Origin: Hungatella sp. UBA3147
GTDB lineage: Bacteria; Bacillota; Clostridia; Lachnospirales; Lachnospiraceae
DNA: 11,633 nt
Assembly: GCA_002365025.1 (NCBI GenBank)
Contig: DEYX01000105.1
Span: 1-11,633 of the forward strand
Direction: 5' to 3'
Numbering within the stretch: position 1 is the first letter of the stretch; every line of letters begins with the position of its first letter. Positions 1 through 6,983 of this stretch are shown piece by piece. The notes beneath the pieces were generated by a model that saw only the letters and a program-made list of their open reading frames with translations, was not told the DNA's origin and did not search any database. The position numbers and the translations under genes are program-made.

Positions 1-1731
1 AAAAATTATATGCCTGCAGTGATTGCCGCTCTTGTTATGGCGGCAATCGGAACGGTGCTGCAAATCATTGGTCCGGATAAACTGAAAGACATGACCAACG
101 AGATCATGAAAGGATTACCTTCGTTGATCAATGGCGTTCCGGTCGCTGGTGCGATTGATTTTGACGCAGTAAAAAGAATTGCCTTACTGTTGGTATCATT
201 TTACGCAGGTTCAGCGCTCCTCAACTTTATTCAAAGTTTTATGATGGCAACTGTAACACAAAGAATCAGCAAAAATATGCGTACCGGTATATCACAAAAA
301 ATCAATAAACTGCCTTTGAAATATTTTGACCGGGTAAGCTATGGCGATATTCTCAGCAGGGTGACCAATGACGTGGATACCATCGGCCAGACCATGAACC
401 AAAGCATCGGAAATCTGGTTACATCCATTACCATGTTTGTGGGTACAGCAATTATGATGTTCTACAATAACTGGATTATGGCGTTAACTGCCGTAGGATC
501 GAGTGTTTTTGGGTTTGTTATCATGGGTGTTATCATGTCAAAATCGCAGAAATATTTCGTTCAGCAGCAAGAAGATCTGGGTATCGCTAATGGTCATATT
601 GAAGAAGTTTATTCCGGCCATAATGTGGTAAAGGCTTATAACGGCGGAAAAGAGGCCAGATGTTTTTTTGAGAATGTGAACGAGAGCCTTTATAACAGTG
701 GATGGAAGAGCCAGTTTATGTCCGGATTGATGATGCCGCTTATGACATTTATCGGTAACTTCGGATATGTGGCAGTCTGTGTGGTAGGTGCGGCGCTGGC
801 TATGAACGGAACCATCAGCTTCGGCGTGATCGTAGCCTTTATGTTGTATATCCGTTTGTTTACCCAACCGCTTTCACAAATTGCTCAGGCATTCCAGAAC
901 CTGCAAAGAACCGCTGCTGCCAGTGAGCGCGTGTTTGAGTTCTTTGATGAGGAAGAACTGTCTGACGAGAGCCAAAAAGTAAAGAAGCTGACGAATGTGA
1001 AAGGTGATGTGGAATTCCGTCATGTGAAGTTTGGATATACCCCGGAAAAAACGATAATCAATGATTTTTCAGCTCAAATTAAAGCTGGACAGAAAATAGC
1101 CATTGTAGGACCTACCGGCGCTGGAAAAACAACAATGGTCAATCTGCTGATGCGCTTTTATGAACTTGACGGTGGAGAAATATTGCTTGATGGCATTCCG
1201 GTCAGCCAGGTGCCAAGAGAGAATGTCCATGAGCAATTTTGTATGGTATTACAGGATACATGGCTTTTTGAAGGCACCATCAAGGAAAATATTATCTATA
1301 GCAAGCCGGGGGTGACAGATGAACAGGTGGTTGCTGCATGTAAGGCAGTAGGGCTTCATCATTTTATTAGAACTCTGCCGCAAGGGTATGACACATTGTT
1401 AAATGACAGGGCAAGCCTTTCACAGGGGCAGAAGCAGCTTGTTACGATTGCAAGAGCGATGATCCAAAACGCACCCATGCTGATTCTGGACGAAGCAACA
1501 AGCTCTGTGGACACACGCACAGAAATCCTGATTCAGGAAGCGATGGATAAGCTGACGGCAGGACGAACATCCTTTGTCATCGCACACCGCCTGTCCACCA
1601 TCAAAAATGCCGACCTGATTCTGGTCATGAAAGATGGGGACATTATCGAAAGCGGCAATCATAAGGAACTGTTAGAAAAGGGAGGCTTCTATGCGGAACT
1701 TTACAACAGCCAGTTTGAGCCTGCTGCATAG
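1..1731 (+). CDS. ABC exporter half-transporter (permease plus ATPase), 5' end missing
   Basis: This is a fused membrane-ATPase subunit of the type I (B-subfamily) ABC exporters, which work in the cytoplasmic membrane as dimers of two such halves. The frame is open to the first base of the window and the residues before the Met at 10 (Lys-Asn-Tyr) read smoothly into it, so the true start lies upstream and a short N-terminal part is missing. The first roughly 310 residues carry several hydrophobic spans of the transmembrane domain. The ATPase domain follows, with Walker A GPTGAGKTT (from 1108), a Q-loop QDTW (near 1255), signature LSQGQ (from 1417), Walker B LILDE (from 1480) and the switch histidine in IAHRLS (1585). 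All key ATPase residues are present. Such genes usually come in pairs, so a partner half probably lies upstream. The substrate cannot be read from sequence. A strong terminator follows, separating it from the surface cluster. Confidence 0.95.
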   Translation, partial: KNYMPAVIAALVMAAIGTVLQIIGPDKLKDMTNEIMKGLPSLINGVPVAGAIDFDAVKRIALLLVSFYAGSALLNFIQSFMMATVTQRISKNMRTGISQKINKLPLKYFDRVSYGDILSRVTNDVDTIGQTMNQSIGNLVTSITMFVGTAIMMFYNNWIMALTAVGSSVFGFVIMGVIMSKSQKYFVQQQEDLGIANGHIEEVYSGHNVVKAYNGGKEARCFFENVNESLYNSGWKSQFMSGLMMPLMTFIGNFGYVAVCVVGAALAMNGTISFGVIVAFMLYIRLFTQPLSQIAQAFQNLQRTAAASERVFEFFDEEELSDESQKVKKLTNVKGDVEFRHVKFGYTPEKTIINDFSAQIKAGQKIAIVGPTGAGKTTMVNLLMRFYELDGGEILLDGIPVSQVPRENVHEQFCMVLQDTWLFEGTIKENIIYSKPGVTDEQVVAACKAVGLHHFIRTLPQGYDTLLNDRASLSQGQKQLVTIARAMIQNAPMLILDEATSSVDTRTEILIQEAMDKLTAGRTSFVIAHRLSTIKNADLILVMKDGDIIESGNHKELLEKGGFYAELYNSQFEPAA

Positions 1732-1813
1732 ATCCCATCCTTGAGAGCCCCTAATTGTAGCTGATTTGTAATCTTTAATAATATGAATATCTTACTTTAT
1801 CATCTGATAATGT

Positions 1814-1850
1814 AAAAAGGAGAACGGCTTAGTAACCGTTCTCCTTTTTT
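1814..1850 (+). terminator. Rho-independent terminator of the ABC exporter gene
   Basis: A perfect 14-bp stem (1814-1827 with 1836-1849) closes an 8-base loop and ends in a run of six T. The left arm begins with five A, so the same hairpin could also stop transcription arriving on the minus strand. It lies 83 bases after the ABC stop codon. Confidence 0.95.
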
Positions 1851-1980
1851 AATAAATAAGTAGTAACCTCAAGTTATTATATAGCTGTTTTTGTGTTTTT
1901 GTAATACCCTTTTTGCGCGTCGATCTGCCTGCCACACTTCTCCATTTTACATGCCGCAATCTTCTCTGTCTAATTCCTGC

Positions 1981-2075
1981 CTGGATACGGGGGAGATGCT
2001 GCCGATAGAGGATATTATTACGCAGATTTGAAGCGGGAAATGGAGACAATTGCGCAAGAGGGAACAGAGGTGTAG
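1981..2075 (+). pseudogene. Frameshifted 3' remnant of a LytTR response regulator gene
   Basis: Read from 1981 this gives LDTGEMLP, then needs a one-base shift near 2007-2011 to continue GYYYADLKREMETIAQ and reach a TAG at 2073-2075. The intact regulator downstream ends LDTGERLPVGRYYYAELKREMEE in the matching place (3406 onward). The remnant spans 95 bases against 96 in the intact copy, consistent with one lost base. Without the shift the frame stops at 2028-2030. Nothing upstream of 1981 resembles the rest of the gene, so the first roughly 210 codons have been deleted. It is not expected to make a protein. Its sequence differs from the intact copy at many third positions, so the duplication is old or the two genes came from separate related loci. 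Confidence 0.8.
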
Positions 2076-2240
2076 TTTGGAACAAAAAGACTGCTGTTTA
2101 TCAATTATTTATTACAGATTACGAAAAAAGAAGTAAAATAATGCAGAGAAAAAATGTTTATTAAGATATGGGAAATAACCAAGATCTACATACAGATAAA
2201 AATTTATAGCTATCCGGTTATTTAAAAAGTAAGGATAGCT
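1981..2240 (+). repeat. Diverged duplicate of 3406-3660 (regulator tail plus leader)
   Basis: Similarity continues past the stop codon: 2076-2102 resembles 3502-3528, both containing GACTGCTGTTTATC. The element GGAAAT(A/G)ACCAA starts exactly 96 bases after the stop in both copies (2171 and 3597). Both copies end with a small hairpin: 2209-2215 with 2233-2239 here, and 3638-3643 with 3653-3658 in the second. In the second copy this block lies directly before the first gene of the surface cluster, so here it marks where a similar cluster once began or was inserted. Confidence 0.75.
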
Positions 2241-2383
2241 TATAACTTAAAGACTCAGATGGTTGATGATATTTGAATTTTTGCTGATCCTTACATTTTT
2301 GAATAGCCGGTAAAGATCGTCTCAAGTGGTTAGAAAATACAAGCATAATTTAAGTTTCATCATGATATAGTGACCAAAAGTGA

Positions 2384-2415
2384 GGGTAAGGTATAAAAAC
2401 CTTATCCAACTTTTT
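2384..2415 (+). terminator. Possible weak intrinsic terminator
   Basis: An 8-bp stem with one G-T pair (2384-2391 with 2400-2407) closes an 8-base A-rich loop, and a five-T run follows at 2411-2415. The T run is offset by three bases from the stem, so the call is tentative. It could end transcription from the decayed upstream locus before the intact regulator. Confidence 0.45.
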
Positions 2416-2538
2416 CATGCAATTAATTATGATTTATCGCTTCTTGAAACTGATTTAGTACATGAGAACTCAAATTAAATACATGTGCTTCCAGGAAAAC
2501 TGAGTTTTTTATATGCTTAATGGATAAGCTTGATACGG

Positions 2539-2695
2539 CGATATGGGTGAGCCTATAGGTTACAAAGGATTTTGTGATTCGGAACATCTTAAGAGGAGAC
2601 ATATGTTCATATTATCCTACGAAACCTAGTCACTTCCCATATTGCAGAATCACTGTTGCCAAAATTAGTGGGGATATATAAACGAATAATGGCAA
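2539..2695 (+). ncRNA. Candidate structured leader RNA with a possible pseudoknot
   Basis: Complementary segments nest in order: 2539-2547 with 2636-2644 (9 bp, one G-T), 2548-2550 with 2630-2632, 2556-2561 with 2623-2628 (6 bp), 2566-2570 with 2614-2618 (5 bp), and 2582-2587 with 2603-2608 (6 bp). The internal segment 2574-2580 can also pair over 7 perfect bases with 2647-2653, just beyond the outer stem, forming a pseudoknot. A further hairpin pairs 2656-2661 with 2690-2695. It ends about 78 bases before the TTG of the LytTR gene on the same strand, which fits a leader or riboswitch-like control element. I compared it from memory with common riboswitch cores (purine, SAM, cobalamin, lysine, FMN, c-di-GMP, T-box) and none matches. 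The alternative is chance pairing in AT-rich DNA. Confidence 0.45.
2603..2629 (+). CDS. Possible 8-codon leader peptide
   Basis: An AAGAGGAG ribosome-site-like run (2591-2598) precedes an ATG at 2603 by four bases, and the frame reads MFILSYET before a TAG at 2627-2629. The ATG lies inside the right arm of the predicted stem 2582-2587/2603-2608, while the ribosome site sits in its loop. If real, translation here would compete with the fold, as in attenuator leaders. A frame this short easily arises by chance, so this is a weak call. Confidence 0.2.
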   Translation: MFILSYET

Positions 2696-2772
2696 TTTCA
2701 AAACAATAGTTGCAGGAAAATTAAATGCAAGTACTTATTAATTGGTGCTTGACTTAAAGAGGAGGATAAATC

Positions 2773-3501
2773 TTGATTATCGCAATTTGTGATGATAATG
2801 AAAAAGAACTGGAACAATGTAAAAAACAGTTGGAACTGTTAGCGTCACTTCATCAGGTTGATGTGGTGTTTTCTTTATATCACAAAGGTGAAGAACTGTT
2901 GTTCCGCTTACAAGGGGATCACAAAAGTTATCCAGACATTATTTATCTGGATATGAGAATGAATGGGATTCAGGGGGATGAGGTCGCCAGAAAGCTGAGA
3001 AGTCAGGGGTGTATCAGTGAAATTGTGTTTTTTACAGTTTCTAAAGATTTTTACACCACGGCATTTGATGTTAAAGCATTACATTATGTTGTGAAAGGAG
3101 AAACAACGGTAGAAAAATTCGAAGAAATTTTTATGCGAGCGGTAAAATCAGTACAAGAAAAGCAAACGGAATACATTATGTGTACAGGGGCTGGTGTATT
3201 CCGAAAGATTGAGATTAAAAAGATTCATTACTTTGAAGTCACAAAACGGATAGTAACCGTTTATTACGGTAGTGACCAGTTTAGCTTCTATTCGACCATT
3301 GGAAAAATTGAATTAAGGTTAAAAGATTATGGCTTTGTCAGAATCCATAAGTCTTACGTGGTAGCAAAATCTCATATCGGAACTATTTCTTTTAAAGAAG
3401 TAGTATTAGATACGGGGGAGAGGCTGCCGGTAGGGAGATACTATTACGCAGAGTTAAAACGGGAAATGGAAGAATACGCTGAAACGAGAAACGTGGTGTA
3501 G
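2773..3501 (+). CDS. LytTR-family response regulator (AgrA/VirR-like)
   Basis: This is a 242-residue two-domain transcription regulator. The receiver domain (about 1-118) shows the acidic pair D7-D8, phosphoacceptor D60 in IIYLDMRMNG, T88, and K108 in the usual places. The LytTR DNA-binding domain (about 135-235) includes the typical FVRIHKSYVV and LDTGERLPVGRYYY strands. Length and residues are normal for an active phosphorylated regulator. The start is TTG at 2773, chosen because AGAGGAGG (2758-2765) lies seven bases upstream and the receiver domain's first strand (MIIAICDD) begins there. No histidine kinase is next to it, so it acts as an orphan or has a distant partner. In this family such regulators control cell-surface, peptide-signalling and virulence genes, and the surface gene cluster 175 bases downstream is the likely target (inference). 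Confidence 0.93.
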   Translation: MIIAICDDNEKELEQCKKQLELLASLHQVDVVFSLYHKGEELLFRLQGDHKSYPDIIYLDMRMNGIQGDEVARKLRSQGCISEIVFFTVSKDFYTTAFDVKALHYVVKGETTVEKFEEIFMRAVKSVQEKQTEYIMCTGAGVFRKIEIKKIHYFEVTKRIVTVYYGSDQFSFYSTIGKIELRLKDYGFVRIHKSYVVAKSHIGTISFKEVVLDTGERLPVGRYYYAELKREMEEYAETRNVV

Positions 3502-3676
3502 TTTGGAGCGAATAGACTGCTGTTTATCCAAGAATCAACACAAGTTGGGAAAGATAGGTTAATGTAATGTTGAACGAAATAGTTAATCAAAATAACGGAA
3601 ATGACCAAAATACATATGCGGATAAAATGTTTACGATTATCTTGTTATTAAAAAGATAGGATGGGGGGGCAGGTAA
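3502..3676 (+). promoter_or_regulatory. Leader and likely promoter region of the surface cluster
   Basis: These 175 non-coding bases separate the regulator from the surface genes. They are shared with the decayed copy at 2076-2240, with the GGAAAT-ACCAA element at the same distance from the stop codon, which suggests a conserved control region. A possible promoter is ATGACC (3601-3606) and TAAAAT (3623-3628) with 16-base spacing. Two GTTAAT-containing sites (3555-3563 and 3579-3587) each miss the published LytTR operator pattern by one base and are 24 bases apart. A 6-bp hairpin lies at 3638-3658. The G-rich run GGATGGGGGGG (3659-3668) is an unusual ribosome site for the next gene. All assignments here are tentative. 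Confidence 0.4.
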
Positions 3677-4195
3677 TTGCAAGTAAGAGAAAAGCTTCTT
3701 ATGTTGCTATGTACGCTGTTTTTAACTATCCTATGTTGTGGAGTCGGGTATGCTGATACGCATCCTGCCTGCACTGGCGGTCAGCAGCATGAATTTGAAA
3801 GCCATATATTAAAACTGAACTCAGAAGATTCAGAAGGCCTAGTTGAAAATGTGTGTACCTTGTGCGGTTATACTTATATAGAACATTTGCCGGCGACCGG
3901 TCATCATTATGGAGACTGGAAAGTGGTGGAAGAAAGACCGGAATCAGGGATAAGGATTGAGCGGAGAGAGTGTCAGGGGTGCCATCGTGGTGAGGTACGG
4001 ACTGTCAGAATTGAGCTTACGTCTCCGGATTCTGATCCTGCTCAGGAAAGTGAGCCTGGTTTCAATCGGATGGATTTTGTATTATCCGCATCGATTGGAG
4101 GAGTCTGGGGGTGTACGATAGCAGCTCTTTGGTACAATAGTTTGGTTTTTAACTGGTACAAAAGAGAAAGTGCAAAAGCACTTAAGAGGAGGTGA
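3677..4195 (+). CDS. Exported membrane-anchored four-cysteine (zinc-ribbon-like) protein
   Basis: A 172-residue protein of no named family I can assign. It has a signal peptide (charged start, hydrophobic about 7-25, likely cut after GYA at 26), an outside domain with two CxxC knuckles (C60/C63 in CTLCGY and C99/C102 in CQGCHRG) separated by TGHHYGDW, then one hydrophobic segment (about 133-156) and a basic tail ending KALKRR. The CxxCGY...TGHxYGxW pattern recurs in extracellular repeats of clostridial surface proteins; metal binding is inferred. The start is TTG at 3677, preferred over ATG at 3701 because the latter would remove the charged start of the signal peptide and has no ribosome site. 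It is the first gene of the surface cluster. The last codons overlap the strong AAGAGGAGG that serves the next small gene. Confidence 0.72.
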   Translation: MQVREKLLMLLCTLFLTILCCGVGYADTHPACTGGQQHEFESHILKLNSEDSEGLVENVCTLCGYTYIEHLPATGHHYGDWKVVEERPESGIRIERRECQGCHRGEVRTVRIELTSPDSDPAQESEPGFNRMDFVLSASIGGVWGCTIAALWYNSLVFNWYKRESAKALKRR

Positions 4196-4198
4196 GGG

Positions 4199-4363
4199 CT
4201 TATCTCAGTAAGTAATATTATTGAACTGATTATTTTAGTATGCAGCATTCCGGTTGCTCTCTACGTCATTATAGGCAGTAACCGAAAGGTCAAAGATCTG
4301 GACGGTTTAGGCGATGTTGTGAAAGAAGAAGGCAGTGAAGGTGTAGTAGTAGCACAATGTTGA
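4199..4363 (+). CDS. Small single-helix membrane protein with no standard start codon
   Basis: In the frame after the TGA at 4193-4195, an open stretch of 54 codons encodes one clear membrane helix (NIIELIILVCSIPVALYVII) followed by a charged tail (NRKVKDLDGLGDVVKEEGSE) and a TGA at 4361-4363. A strong AAGAGGAGG (4184-4192) sits at the right distance, but no ATG, GTG or TTG occurs in this frame. The codons at that distance are CTT (4199) and ATC (4202); ATT (4217) and CTG (4226) are too far. A GTG at 4192 opens only a 7-codon frame in a different phase. Possible explanations are a rare start codon, reinitiation coupled to the upstream stop, or a start lost by mutation. Its place inside the cluster and its protein-like makeup argue that it is or was a gene. 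Function unknown. Confidence 0.5.
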   Translation, partial: LISVSNIIELIILVCSIPVALYVIIGSNRKVKDLDGLGDVVKEEGSEGVVVAQC

Positions 4364-4386
4364 TCGTGTGAAACAGAGGTGAAGAT

Positions 4387-6009
4387 ATGGTTAAAAACCG
4401 GAAGAGAATTGAATGGCTTGCCAAGCTATATGCAAGTGCAGGTTTGATAGTAGCCTTGATCGCTGTTATTTCGTCAGCCTCCTTCGCAGGGACGAGGCGC
4501 ATTGAAAGTGTGTTTGGTGTAAAAGCAAAGGGAGTAAGAGCCAGTACACTGGCAACGCCTTCAAGAACTACGAGATCATTGGCGGAGCCGTTATCTGCAG
4601 CGCTTCCGGACCATCCGAGTTTGCAGGAACTGCTGGAACAGGAAGCAGACAATGAGAATGCAATTATTCCTACATGGTTTCAGGTTTCGTTGAATGGAGT
4701 TGCTATTGTTGACAGTAATAATTGGAATATTACCTTAAAGAAAAATCAGAAAATCAAACCTAATACTGCGGTTAAACACCAATTAAAAGTGACGATATAT
4801 CCACAAGCTTATGGATTGGGCGAAGGAGACACCGTAACATGGAATCTTGGACGGATTGAAGGGCTTTCCCTGGATAGTGAATTCTGGGAAGAGTTAGTTC
4901 TAACCGGCGGAGTCCATGTAGGAGATGTAATGCTTTGTTACACTGAGGACGGCAATGTCATTCTCTATACCGAGTTTAAAGAAGAAGTAAGCATGTATTC
5001 CAGTATTACAATTACATATTGGTATGATAGTGGTTTTGTTCTGGTAAGCGAACCGACCTGCATTATATTTGATTTACCGGGATATGAAGAACCGATTCCA
5101 GCGGTACTTGTTCCTGAGGACGAAACGACTGCGGAGGAAAGCAGTCCGCAGGAAACAACAGAGGAAGAAACAACAGCGGAGGAGAGCAGTCCGCAGGAGA
5201 CAACAGAGGAAGAAACAACAGCGGAGGAGAGTAGTCCGCAGGAAACAACAGAGGAAGAAACAACAGCGGAAGAGAGTAGTCCGCAGGAAACAACAGAGGA
5301 AGAAACAACAGCGGAAGAGAGTAGTCCGCAGGAGACAACAGAGGAAGCAACAACTGCAGAGGAAACAACGCCAGAGACACATAATCCGTCAAAAGATTAT
5401 GGCTCAGGAGGGAATTCCGGTTCAGATAGAGAAAAAACTACTTTAGCAAAAGAAACAACAAGTCCGGAAACGATTCCGGAAAGCTCAACAGAGATTGAGA
5501 AAGCGACAGATCCGCAGTCAGAAGAATCTCAGGCCCAGGAACAGCATTCACAAAATGAGCAATCGGCCGGAGATGCTGGGGTATCCGATGAGGTAATGGA
5601 TATCAACGTTTCCTTTGGTGCAGAAGTAGCTGCCAGCCATGGAATGCAGTCCCGGGTACTTCCAAATGAAATACTTACATATAGAATGGTAATTCACAAT
5701 GACAGTGAGGAAGAGATTAAGGATGTGCGTATCCGGGATTACCTTCCGGAGCATACCAGTTTTGTTTCCGTGGAAGACGATGGGATCTATGGAGTTGTTG
5801 ACGGACAGCAGTATATAACCTGGATGCTGGAGAGTATCCTTCCGGATGAAGAAAAGGAATTAACCTTTCAGGTAAAGGTGTTTCTTTGTACACCGCCGGA
5901 TTTTTCGGTCAGGAATCAGGTTTACTGGCAGGCAGATGACAGCAGGTCCGTAAACAATCAGGAAAGGCCTGAGAATCAGGTGGACTTTCCAATGATCACC
6001 GTTGGATAG
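4387..6009 (+). CDS. Secreted repeat-stalk protein with DUF11-like C-terminal domain
   Basis: A 540-residue exported protein. The signal peptide is residues 1-34 (basic start, long hydrophobic core, cut near SFA-G). Residues about 75-235 form a beta-rich N-terminal region with the wording of Gram-positive adhesive domains (LKVTIYPQAYGLGEGDTVTWNL, read in part), so an adhesin role is inferred. Residues 246-320 are five copies of a 15-residue unit, ETTAEESSPQETTEE, followed by a half copy and further Thr/Glu/Ser-rich spacer, which would make an extended acidic stalk. Residues about 404-540 resemble a DUF11/conserved-repeat domain (LTYRMVIHNDSEEEIKDVRI, LPDEEKELTFQVKV). There is no C-terminal membrane segment or sorting signal, unlike most stalked adhesins, so it must be released or held by another protein. 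The start is ATG 4387 with AGAGGTGAAG just upstream. Confidence 0.8.
   Translation: MVKNRKRIEWLAKLYASAGLIVALIAVISSASFAGTRRIESVFGVKAKGVRASTLATPSRTTRSLAEPLSAALPDHPSLQELLEQEADNENAIIPTWFQVSLNGVAIVDSNNWNITLKKNQKIKPNTAVKHQLKVTIYPQAYGLGEGDTVTWNLGRIEGLSLDSEFWEELVLTGGVHVGDVMLCYTEDGNVILYTEFKEEVSMYSSITITYWYDSGFVLVSEPTCIIFDLPGYEEPIPAVLVPEDETTAEESSPQETTEEETTAEESSPQETTEEETTAEESSPQETTEEETTAEESSPQETTEEETTAEESSPQETTEEATTAEETTPETHNPSKDYGSGGNSGSDREKTTLAKETTSPETIPESSTEIEKATDPQSEESQAQEQHSQNEQSAGDAGVSDEVMDINVSFGAEVAASHGMQSRVLPNEILTYRMVIHNDSEEEIKDVRIRDYLPEHTSFVSVEDDGIYGVVDGQQYITWMLESILPDEEKELTFQVKVFLCTPPDFSVRNQVYWQADDSRSVNNQERPENQVDFPMITVG
5122..5346. repeat. Five tandem 45-bp coding repeats
   Basis: Five full in-frame units of 45 bases encode the same 15 residues with only synonymous differences, and a partial unit follows from 5347. 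Because the period is a multiple of three, the other frames and the opposite strand also stay open here, giving false reading frames. Copy number probably varies between strains by slippage or recombination. Confidence 0.95.
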
Positions 6010-6067
6010 AAAGGTTATTATTCTTTTTATCATATAACTTTAATTATCAAAAAGGAGAGAATGAAAG

Positions 6068-6898
6068 ATGAAGAAGAAACTCATAACAACATTATTAGCA
6101 GGCGTAATGGCAACAAGCATGGTGATACCGGCAATGGCAGATCCGGGAGGAGCTGTTCCTGCATCAACCGGCACTGATGTATGGGCAGGTGTTATTATCG
6201 AAGATATGGATGCAAAGGTAAAAGTGGAAGTTCCCACACTGTTTGCATTCGTAGTAAAAGGTACGACTACAGTAAGTGATAGCAATCCGGTGACCAGCGC
6301 AAACGGAGATATTTATCTTCCAAATGTAAAGGTAGACGTAACCACTCCGTCAGATAACAACGGGCAAGGTGCAGTTTATAACCTGCAGACAGAAGGAAAT
6401 CTTACTGTTGAAGGAAAGCTGCCATTTACAAACTATTCTACTTTCAAGAATACAACAGGAGAAAGAGAAGGTCTGGCTGTTAAGATCAATGGAAATATCA
6501 AGAATGAAGGGGATGACGCTTCCAGAAAATACTGGACGCATACAACCAGCAGCAATACCGGATTGGATGATTTTAAGAAGTACAATATAAGCGTTGATGG
6601 TAACAATTTTGATACAGTGGCAAACGGCGGATTCCAGATGGCTGGCACCGGTATTAGTTTGGCAGCACCTAACACAGACCCATTAGGTGATTCAAGCTAC
6701 TCTAACGTAGACAGTGATGATTATGCAATTGTTGGAGAGACTCACCATGCAAAGTTTGACGTACTTGTAGGTGGAAAAAAGGGCGAGTATAAGCAGGTAG
6801 AAGAGTCTGCAAAGATTGGTAACATCGTATGGACGATCAGCGTAGAGATGCAGAATGATGTTGACACTGCACCTAACGAGGATTACCTTCAGCCTTAA
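6068..6898 (+). CDS. Secreted structural-type protein, paralogue A
   Basis: A 276-residue protein with a classic signal peptide (MKKKLITT..., cut after AMA at residue 24) and no membrane anchor or sorting signal. I do not recognise the family. The mature part is rich in Thr, Val, Gly, Asn and Asp, as in beta-rich extracellular proteins. It shares a series of blocks with the next gene product: VP-x4-FVV-x-G, PNVKV, PSD, Y-x-LQT, NYST, REGL-x-V, a YW pair, FK-x-Y, and near the C-terminus EY-x-QVEES-x-K-x-G-x-I-x-W. The similarity runs the full length, so the two genes arose by duplication. Start ATG 6068 is set by AAGGAGAG (6052-6059); the ATG at 6061 is too close and in another frame. A bulk subunit of a surface layer or fibre is a guess from context. 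Confidence 0.8.
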   Translation: MKKKLITTLLAGVMATSMVIPAMADPGGAVPASTGTDVWAGVIIEDMDAKVKVEVPTLFAFVVKGTTTVSDSNPVTSANGDIYLPNVKVDVTTPSDNNGQGAVYNLQTEGNLTVEGKLPFTNYSTFKNTTGEREGLAVKINGNIKNEGDDASRKYWTHTTSSNTGLDDFKKYNISVDGNNFDTVANGGFQMAGTGISLAAPNTDPLGDSSYSNVDSDDYAIVGETHHAKFDVLVGGKKGEYKQVEESAKIGNIVWTISVEMQNDVDTAPNEDYLQP

Positions 6899-6949
6899 TT
6901 AAATTTGAGGAAAGTTTATATACACAAGGATGATTAGTTATAATCCCCA

Positions 6950-6973
6950 GAGAATCTCCTATCGGAGATTCTC
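6950..6973 (+). other. Perfect 10-bp hairpin after paralogue A
   Basis: Arms 6950-6959 and 6964-6973 pair perfectly around a TATC loop, 51 bases after the paralogue A stop. No T run follows, so this is not a standard terminator. It could protect the 3' end of the upstream message or partly limit read-through. Confidence 0.7.
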
Positions 6974-6983
6974 CGGAGATTTG

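Larger units (their letters stand above)
1851..2772. other. Long intergenic region without an intact gene
   Basis: No intact gene of normal length with a ribosome site is visible on either strand in these 920 bases. Contents in order: 1861-1980 has nothing I recognise (a minus-strand frame of about 30 codons ending at 1877 has no start or family match); 1981-2240 is a decayed copy of a regulator gene tail and the leader after it; 2240-2380 is AT-rich with nothing clear; 2384-2415 is a weak terminator-like hairpin; 2539-2695 is a strongly self-complementary stretch; and 2758-2765 is the ribosome site of the next gene. Frequent stop codons in all frames and the decayed gene copy suggest a region that has lost genes. 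Confidence 0.7.

Noticed and set aside
1877..2085. Minus-strand frames across the intergenic region after the ABC gene
   Set aside because: One overlaps the regulator remnant, whose plus-strand match to the intact gene explains the sequence. The other, about 30 codons ending at 1877, has no start and no family I recognise.
2539..2644. Invertible DNA switch flanked by inverted repeats
   Set aside because: The flanking repeat is only 9 bp with one mismatch-type pair, no recombinase gene is in view, and the additional nested pairings inside fit an RNA fold better.
1851..2772. Insertion sequence or transposon remnant explaining the gene loss
   Set aside because: I see no transposase fragment and no terminal inverted repeats with target duplications.
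5122..5346. CRISPR array
   Set aside because: The repeats are directly adjacent without unique spacers and encode a regular in-frame peptide.
5063..5446. Long open frames over the 45-bp repeats in other phases and on the minus strand
   Set aside because: The repeat period is a multiple of three, so all frames without a stop in one unit stay open. The products are low-complexity and have no ribosome site.
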